Shown: piece after piece, positions 58,638 through 64,000 of the stretch
Layout: the number at the start of each line of letters is the position of its first letter
How positions within the stretch are numbered: the first letter of the stretch is position 1
Source of the DNA: Rhizaria sp. SCN 62-66
Lineage: Eukaryota; Rhizaria, unplaced
Direction: 5' to 3'
Assembly: GCA_001724265.1 (NCBI GenBank)
Contig: MEDY01000072.1
Coordinates: forward strand, 43,251 to 107,250
DNA: 64,000 nt
Notes under the pieces: generated by a model
The model's input: only the letters and a program-made list of their open reading frames with translations
The model's database searches: none
Told to the model about the DNA's origin: nothing
Position numbers and translations under genes: made by a program

Positions 58638-59548
58638 GCAAGGTCCGCGTCTCCAACCCAGAGAAGCAGCCTTCGGTGTACTCGCAGCTTGCTCCGCTCT
58701 GCCGCTTGCAGCACAGCAAGTCCAACTCCACCAGCTCCGTCTTCAGCGTCACCAACATCACCTGCCCCAAGATCATCGAGTACGTGTTCAAACTTAACAT
58801 TACTCAATATATCTCTAAAAACATTAGTATATATCTTTTTCGCCCACTTTCAACTCACAAATATATATTTACTGCGCTATATATTCCTTCACTATTCAGA
58901 CTCGTTTCGTCGGTCTCAACGATGCTGCACTGCCAGATGATGCGCGACTGCGAGGCGGCCGAGAAGGGCCGCGGCCACATCGCGTGCTTCGCCGAGGAGA
59001 AGTACACGGGCCGCGTCAACACCGAGATCCCCACGGTGAACGTGATCTACTCGTTCCTCAAGAACGTGTTCGAGGTGGGCCAGTTCCACCCCGAGTGCTG
59101 CGTCATCTCGCTCGTCTACGTCAACCGCCTCATCGGCGTCACCGGCGTCCCGCTTTCGCCCTCCAACTGGAAGCCCATCACCATCGCCGCGCTCGTTGTT
59201 GCGCAGAAGGTCTGGGACGACACGCCGCTCATTAATGCAGACTTTTCGATTCTGTACCCGCCGTTGACCGTGCGCGACATTAACTACCTGGAACGCCAGC
59301 TGCTCGCACTGCTCGACTTCAAGCTCACGGTCTCGCCCTCGCTCTACGCGCAGTACTTCTTCGAGCTGCGGTCCATCTGCGAGGACGCGGGCTCCTACGC
59401 CGCGAGCCCCAGCCAGGGCATCAACCGGCACAGCGAGGCGCGCTCGCACTACTCGGAGCAGTACCAGAAGCGCAAGAAGGAGTACAAGAAGATCACCATG
59501 CTGCCCGACACGCTGCTCGTGCACACGCGCAGGCAGGTCATCAACTAA
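58517..59548 (+). CDS. CCNY: Cyclin Y-like protein (two exons)
   Basis: Cyclin of the Y class, partner of CDK14/16-type kinases and usually membrane- or cilium-associated in animals. Exons 58517-58779 and 58900-59548 give 303 residues. The intron (120 bases, donor GTACGT, acceptor CAG, phase 2) is a multiple of three and contains no stop, so an unspliced reading stays open and adds 40 false AT-rich residues. The N-terminus is Gln-rich. The cyclin box covers ~120-260: FLKNVFEVGQFHPECCVISL, LVYVNRLIGV, NWKPITIAALVVAQKVWDD, then INYLERQLLALLDFKLTVSP and SLYAQYFFELRSI. These match cyclin Y segments (e.g. NWKRI...ASKVWDD, YAKYYFDLRSL). The C-terminus is basic. Stop is TAA. Confidence 0.9.
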
Positions 59549-60588
59549 GCGAAGCTCTTCCAACCGCCAGCGGAGGCAGGCAGTGGGTGCGGCTAACGGT
59601 CCGGAGAAGCTCGTTGTACTCTCTGTTATGTAGTAGAGCGGTATAGCTGTAGTTCCGATGCTCAGGCCTCGCACAATATGTATGCGTGTGAGGCGACTGA
59701 CCGACCAACCGGCTGGCCTGGCTTGGCCTGCTTTGGCTTGATTGAATAACTGTGTGACTGACTGACTTGACTGACTTTGTGTATGGTGTGATGTGATGCA
59801 ATGTGACTACAAACACTGTCTTTACTTATCGGCGTGTTGTTGTTGTTGCTACTGCTGCTGGTGCTAGTCTTGATACTTCTGCTATTGCTGCCGGTGTTGC
59901 CTCGCTTGTTTTTTTTTCTGTATGGTATACGTATTATCATCTAAAACAAAAGTTTAGCCACTGTTTGTGTGAACTCTAAGGATACTGATACGCTGTTGAT
60001 GTTGCTTGCTGTGTTGCTGTTTTGAAGTCTGCAGTGTTTGTTTTTGTCATTCTTGTTGTCTTGTTCTATTCTTTTTTATCTTCTTTTAAATTTGCTTTTT
60101 ATATGGCAATCAAGCAATCAACGCCCTCCTAATGAAGGACTGTGGAGTGCTCTTTATCTCATACTTTGCATGATTAAACAAGGCCAACGTGGGCTGTCTG
60201 AGAAAATAAAGTCTGCAAAAGGTATGTTTTAATCTTTCCCTAGCAACCTGACTGCTTTTTCCTGCCATTACTGTTCTTGTGGGTTCGCCCGTAACCGATT
60301 GTCGAGTGCAGCTTCCAGGAACATCATGACGTATCCCTCCTCTCTCGAAGAAAAGGCCTTTTAGAAATCGGAAGCTACCACGTTGAAAGACTGTGTGATG
60401 AAAATGTCACATTGACTTGGAAGAAAAAATGATGGTTTAAGACGCTTTTTTAAATGTATTCGTCTTTCACACGCGAATTTGCCCCTCAAATTGGAGAAAG
60501 AAAACTCATTCTCCACCTCCTTATTCTTACCCGTCCTAAGTTATTTTCCTCAGTAGCTCTGAGCCGCCCGTCCGTTCCCCACCTTATC
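59549..60588. other. AT-rich intergenic region
   Basis: About 1 kb between two plus-strand genes, with several short simple-sequence patches (GACT units at 59750-59777, TTG units at 59829-59845). No coding-like or RNA-like segment is seen. Confidence 0.35.
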
Positions 60589-62076
60589 ATGAGGCGCTCC
60601 GCGTGCTTGCCTTGCTTGTTTGTCGCTCTTCTTGCGCTTGTGAATGGCGCTCTCGCGTCCTCCGCTGCGCACAGTGCCTCCAAGTATGCTTCTAACCCTA
60701 GCATCGACGCTGCCTTCGAAGCCGCACCACTTTCCCTGTGCGAGAATGACAACGTGCCCGTGGTTGAGGTGATGACTGAGCAGTACGTTGTTGGCTCCAC
60801 CAAGCCCATCCGCTTCCGCGGTGCCAACCTGCTGTCGAACAACATCACCGCGCTGGTGCTCTTCCTGCCCTCTGGCAGCGAGGTTGTCGGCGGCTTCCCG
60901 CGCCGCCTCACGCTCACGGCCAACGTCCCAGACCCCTTCGCGGAGCCCGAGTTTGACCTCTTCGCCTCGCCTTGTGCCTCCTCAGCTGTGGCCTGCCCCA
61001 TCGGGCTCTTCCCCGTCTTCCTGCAGCAGAACAACGTGGCCATCCCCAACGGCATGGCCAGCTTCGTCCGCTTCGCCTTCCCCACCGTCGCACGCGCCGT
61101 CGCGCTTGTCTCGCTGGCCTACCCGCTCGCCTTCGTCGCAGACCTGCAGTCTGGCGTTTCGCGCCTCGCCGAGGAGGCGCTGGCGTACTCGGAGACGACG
61201 GAGCCGCTGCCGACGATCCACTTCTCGCGGCCCACCGCCGACGGCGACAACGGCTCGCTGTGGCAGGTCGGCGCGCTCGCGCTCGACGGTGCCGACGCGC
61301 GCCTCGCGCTCAGCCGCTTCTTCGTGCTGGGCCAGCGCCCCGCGGCGCGGCTGCAGGCTGTGTTCTCCCGCTTTGGCATCCGCACGAGCCGCATCACCGA
61401 CGTGTGGGACGAGCTGCCCTGCGACGTGGGCGTCTCGGCGCGCCAGTGTCCCGGCACAGGCCCCCACGACGACGAGCCCGGGGCGCCGCCGCTCGTCCCG
61501 CGCGTTGTCCGCGTGCTCTTCTACACGGCGGGCGCGCTGCTGCTCGTGCTGCTCACGCTCACTGCGCTCTTTTGCACGCGCTCGCTGTGCTTCGCGCCCA
61601 AACACGTCACCTTCGACATCGACACCGACACCGACGCCGAGTCCTCTTCCTCGTCCGCCGCCGCCACATCATCCTCGTCGGCGGCGGCGTCGAGTGCGGC
61701 CGGTGCGGTCGCCAGCGGGCCCGGCGGCTACCCGATGCCGCACGCACTCGGAGCCGCGCTTACCACTGGCCACAGCCTCAGCCACAGCAGCAGCCACAGC
61801 AGCAGCGGCAGCGGCAGCGGGCTCGGCATGGGGCCCTTCTCCCCGTCGGACCTCGCGGTGCCGCAGCAGCACGGCGCCGCCGTCGCGGCCTGGGCCTCGG
61901 CCGGCTCGCCCGCCGTCAACAGCAGCAAGACCGCGGCTGTCGACGGCCATAGTAGCAAGGCGGGGGCTAAAAAGCCTGCAGTGCCGTCGCCGCGCAGCGG
62001 GTACGAGCGGCTTGGCGGCGACGACGACGGCGCCGGGCTGCAGTGGCGCGACCCGGGGCTGGGCGGCGCCGACTGA
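60589..62076 (+). CDS. Type I membrane protein of unknown function
   Basis: 495 residues in one exon. The ATG at 60589 opens a clear signal peptide (MRRSACLPCLFVALLALVNG), which decides the start over an upstream in-frame ATG at 60454. The lumenal part (~25-305) has FRGANLLSNNITALVLFLPS with a potential N-glycosylation site (NNIT), several cysteines (e.g. SPCASSAVACP, and CDVGVSARQC near the membrane) and no domain I recognise. One membrane helix lies near 306-328 (LFYTAGALLLVLLTLTALFC), followed by RSLCFAPKHVTFDID and a Ser/Ala/His-rich cytosolic tail with GYERLGGDDDG near the end. A Tyr-based endocytic or sorting signal (YERL) in that tail fits the Yxxphi pattern. Stop is TGA. Confidence 0.8.
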   Translation: MRRSACLPCLFVALLALVNGALASSAAHSASKYASNPSIDAAFEAAPLSLCENDNVPVVEVMTEQYVVGSTKPIRFRGANLLSNNITALVLFLPSGSEVVGGFPRRLTLTANVPDPFAEPEFDLFASPCASSAVACPIGLFPVFLQQNNVAIPNGMASFVRFAFPTVARAVALVSLAYPLAFVADLQSGVSRLAEEALAYSETTEPLPTIHFSRPTADGDNGSLWQVGALALDGADARLALSRFFVLGQRPAARLQAVFSRFGIRTSRITDVWDELPCDVGVSARQCPGTGPHDDEPGAPPLVPRVVRVLFYTAGALLLVLLTLTALFCTRSLCFAPKHVTFDIDTDTDAESSSSSAAATSSSSAAASSAAGAVASGPGGYPMPHALGAALTTGHSLSHSSSHSSSGSGSGLGMGPFSPSDLAVPQQHGAAVAAWASAGSPAVNSSKTAAVDGHSSKAGAKKPAVPSPRSGYERLGGDDDGAGLQWRDPGLGGAD

Positions 62077-63135
62077 GAGAAAGACTGAGAGGGATGGACT
62101 GGGAGATACTATGAGAGATTGAGAGTCGTTTGCGAATGAGTAGGGGCCGTGGACTAGTCTGGCTGTGAATTATGTTGTCTGTCGATTGAAACGTGTTGCA
62201 CACTGTGTCTAGTTTGTATATGTGGGCCTTTTTTGTTGAGCTCTTTGTGATTGCGGTGAGCAGGTCGCTTCTGCTTATCACTCAGTTCCGAAGGACACTT
62301 ATTCAAACATTAGAGTCCGAGGCATGCACAGGTATCGCATCAGCGTCCAACGTGCATAGGAAAGATGTGGGGAAAACACGTGCATAAGGTTCATGATTAA
62401 AAAAAAAAAAAAAAAACGGCGAGCCAATAATTTTTTGGGGCATCTCGGTCATTATTCTATTTATACCCCCCTATTTTACTATCTGCTGTAGATTCAAAAA
62501 TAGATTTGGTAGTCCATGTACACACTATGTTTAACTGTTGATTATGACAACATGTCTTCGATATTAATAGTCGCGAGTACAAATGCATGAGCTCCAACAC
62601 GTCAATCGCGTGCTGATACTCAAATGTAGTTTTGTGCATTACTAAGCAGCCAAGGCAGAGTAATAATCAGCGACACAGGTAAGAAAAATATGATCGTATC
62701 TGCTCAAGATGAGCGCGTATTAATCAATAGAAAGTGTCGTCACTTGTGTTACAAAGGTTAAATGAGTTAATACAGAAAAATACTGACAGAGAAAATTATC
62801 GCTCTGCTTCTCACCATGAATTACATCATGAATTGAGGGGACAAACTGCTGTACAGTAGTGCATGTTAGTGTGCTACTATGTCGTGGTCTTCGGGAAAAC
62901 TTAAAAATCGTATTTGCTAGAATTTTCATATCTTGCCGTAGTTGTGTTTAATGAGTCCGGTGACTGTTTAAAAGTTACATAAAGATACATGCCGAGGCAA
63001 ACAGTGTTAATACTTTTGAGTACTGAGTGAGCTTTAGAAGCACGTTAAATAGGAAGGACAAGACAAAAAAACAATAACACAAAATCTGATGATGAGTATA
63101 CAAATGGCATCCAAAATAACAAGCTTGACTGGATG
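62077..63135. other. AT-rich region without recognised genes
   Basis: About 1060 bases, strongly AT-rich. It includes an 18-base A run at 62399-62416. Short open frames on the minus strand look random. Nothing is recognised. Confidence 0.35.
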
Positions 63136-63595
63136 TCATGACCAGATCGAGGGACACGTAACGTCGTCATGATAACCGATAGCAGAAGCAGAATCAGTAA
63201 CGACGGCATTAGCAAGATACGTTTCGATGCGTGCCATATAATGGAAACAGCAACAGTGCTCAAAATCAGGAAGCAATATGCAGAGCGGGGTACACGTGTA
63301 TGGGTTCCATCGAGTACTTAAAACAATAACCGCCATCTCTACATCACCACCCCTCGTCGTCGCCGGAGCGCCTTTGGCTGCATTTGTCTGGCTGTGAGCA
63401 GGGGCGTCGTTACCAGTGCTGCTTGCGGACGAGTCGACGGTCACCTTGTTTGAGCGAGCAAAACATAGACACCTCATGGCATAAGCGATATAGATGCAGA
63501 GTGCAATCAGAAAAGCGGCGCCAATCGGAACAACGATTGCAACAATCAACGTGGTGTCATAATTACTGCCATTATTGCCACCGATTCCGCTACGC
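63136..63595 (-). pseudogene. Fragment of a type I membrane protein gene, 5' side replaced by an inverted-repeat element
   Basis: The minus frame from ~63595 to 63136 reads GIGGNNGSNYDTT, then a membrane helix (LIVAIVVPIGAAFLIALCIY), then AMRCLCFARSNKVTVDSSAS and a polar tail. It has no ATG before the helix. Upstream it runs straight into an in-frame TAA that belongs to the terminal repeat at 63596-63985. The end of the frame is uncertain, because a donor-like GTTATT follows GGDVEMA. The helix-LCFA-V.VD pattern resembles the type I protein at 60589-62076 (RSLCFAPKHVTFDID). It could be a broken paralogue or the 3' exon of an intact gene; base composition is more AT-rich than in neighbouring genes. 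Confidence 0.45.
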
Positions 63596-63985
63596 GTTTA
63601 TTGGGGATGGGGAGTGCCTCAGCACCTGGGGTGCAGCCCAACTCGCGACCGCCCTGCAATTTTTCTCACCACAATCGATAGGCCGCTGGGCCACTCTCTT
63701 CTGAACAGTCATCTTACGAAGTCACTATGTTGAGTCACGCCCACAATTACACCTGTTTTATTATTTCTCACATTTCATTTATTTAGACGTGGCATTACTG
63801 CGGTCAAAAGTGGTGTCCTTTTTATCGATCCTCACCAGTATATTATGTCACCATGGTCATCTACTCGCCCTCTCGGCTCTCAATCCTTTGCCCCTTACTT
63901 TTTACACGGGGGTCGCGAATTGGGCCGTTTGCCTCTCCCACCCCACATGTTTGTGATGTTGAGGCACCCCCCATCCCCAATAAAC
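63596..63985. mobile_element. Short element with terminal inverted repeats (MITE-like)
   Basis: The left end GTTTATTGGGGATGGGG (from 63596) and the reverse complement of the right end (to 63985) match over about 27 bases with 2 differences. Further inside, a weaker match pairs CCCAACTCGCGACC (about 63638) with the complement of GGGGTCGCGAATTGGG (about 63910). The 390-base unit has no coding potential. I cannot identify a target-site duplication. Confidence 0.6.
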
Positions 63986-64000
63986 ATCCCTAGATTACCA

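Noticed and set aside
60454-60588. Upstream in-frame ATG of the type I membrane protein
   Set aside because: Using it would bury the signal peptide 45 residues inside the protein, and the stretch is AT-rich like a leader.
59549-60588. tRNA, 5S or other RNA genes in the AT-rich spacers
   Set aside because: Reading the spacers by eye I found no A-box/B-box pair or cloverleaf. A tRNA-scanning program would be needed to exclude them firmly.

Overview
The window is nuclear DNA of a unicellular, probably flagellated, eukaryote. Genes carry short GT-AG introns, coding DNA is very GC-rich with GC-ending codons, and intergenic DNA is AT-rich. Recognisable proteins are eukaryotic housekeeping ones: FARSB, V-ATPase subunit D, OST48, pescadillo, Mss4, a p24 cargo receptor, cyclin Y and a SMYD-like SET protein. 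A TEX9-like coiled-coil protein and a flagellar-protein-like block in a giant protein suggest a cilium or flagellum. I cannot place the lineage from sequence alone.

Layout, left to right: (1) 1-3800 minus, the 5' part of a large protein built from about nine copies of a repeat I do not recognise. (2) 4350-6181 plus, type I L-asparaginase, 3 exons. (3) about 6609-12475 plus, a very large protein with a BACK-like domain and eight C-terminal membrane helices. (4) 13026-15196 plus, FARSB. (5) 15871-16752 minus, V-ATPase D. (6) 17557-20217 minus, SMYD-like. (7) 20655-21896 minus, TEX9-like. (8) 22519-23055 plus, ER FKBP. (9) 23441-24172 minus, Mss4. (10) 24615-26146 plus, OST48. (11) 26842-42987 minus, an intronless 5381-residue protein. 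(12) 43402-45833 plus, pescadillo. (13) 46248-52496 minus, a J-domain protein. (14) 52979-53713 plus, a gamma-glutamylcyclotransferase-like protein. (15) 53775-56156 minus, an S/T-P-rich protein with a KEN motif. (16) 56852-57731 minus, p24. (17) 58517-59548 plus, cyclin Y. (18) 60589-62076 plus, a type I membrane protein. (19) 63136-63595 minus, a second type I membrane fragment that abuts an inverted-repeat element.

The most striking observation concerns the genetic code. All 17 genes whose 3' end lies in the window terminate at TAA (8) or TGA (9), and none at TAG. Otherwise continuous reading frames are interrupted only by TAG: at 46808-46810, 51396-51398 and 54789-54791, with three more candidates upstream of the BACK/membrane gene. 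At 51396 a complete J domain lies between the TAG and the next in-frame ATG, so it cannot be translated unless TAG is passed. The contexts (a Q-run, and Q-S-[TAG]-S-Q-S) point to glutamine. I infer that UAG is a rare sense codon in this nucleus.

Other points of note are a 5' splice signal GTNYGT in all but one of ten introns (pyrimidine at +4 in all ten), the BACK-plus-eight-helix architecture, the novel repeat family, and a (CTG)~30 tract coinciding with a frame change. The genes do not form a pathway. Several (OST48, p24, Mss4, FKBP with C-terminal KDDL, V-ATPase D) serve the secretory or endomembrane system.
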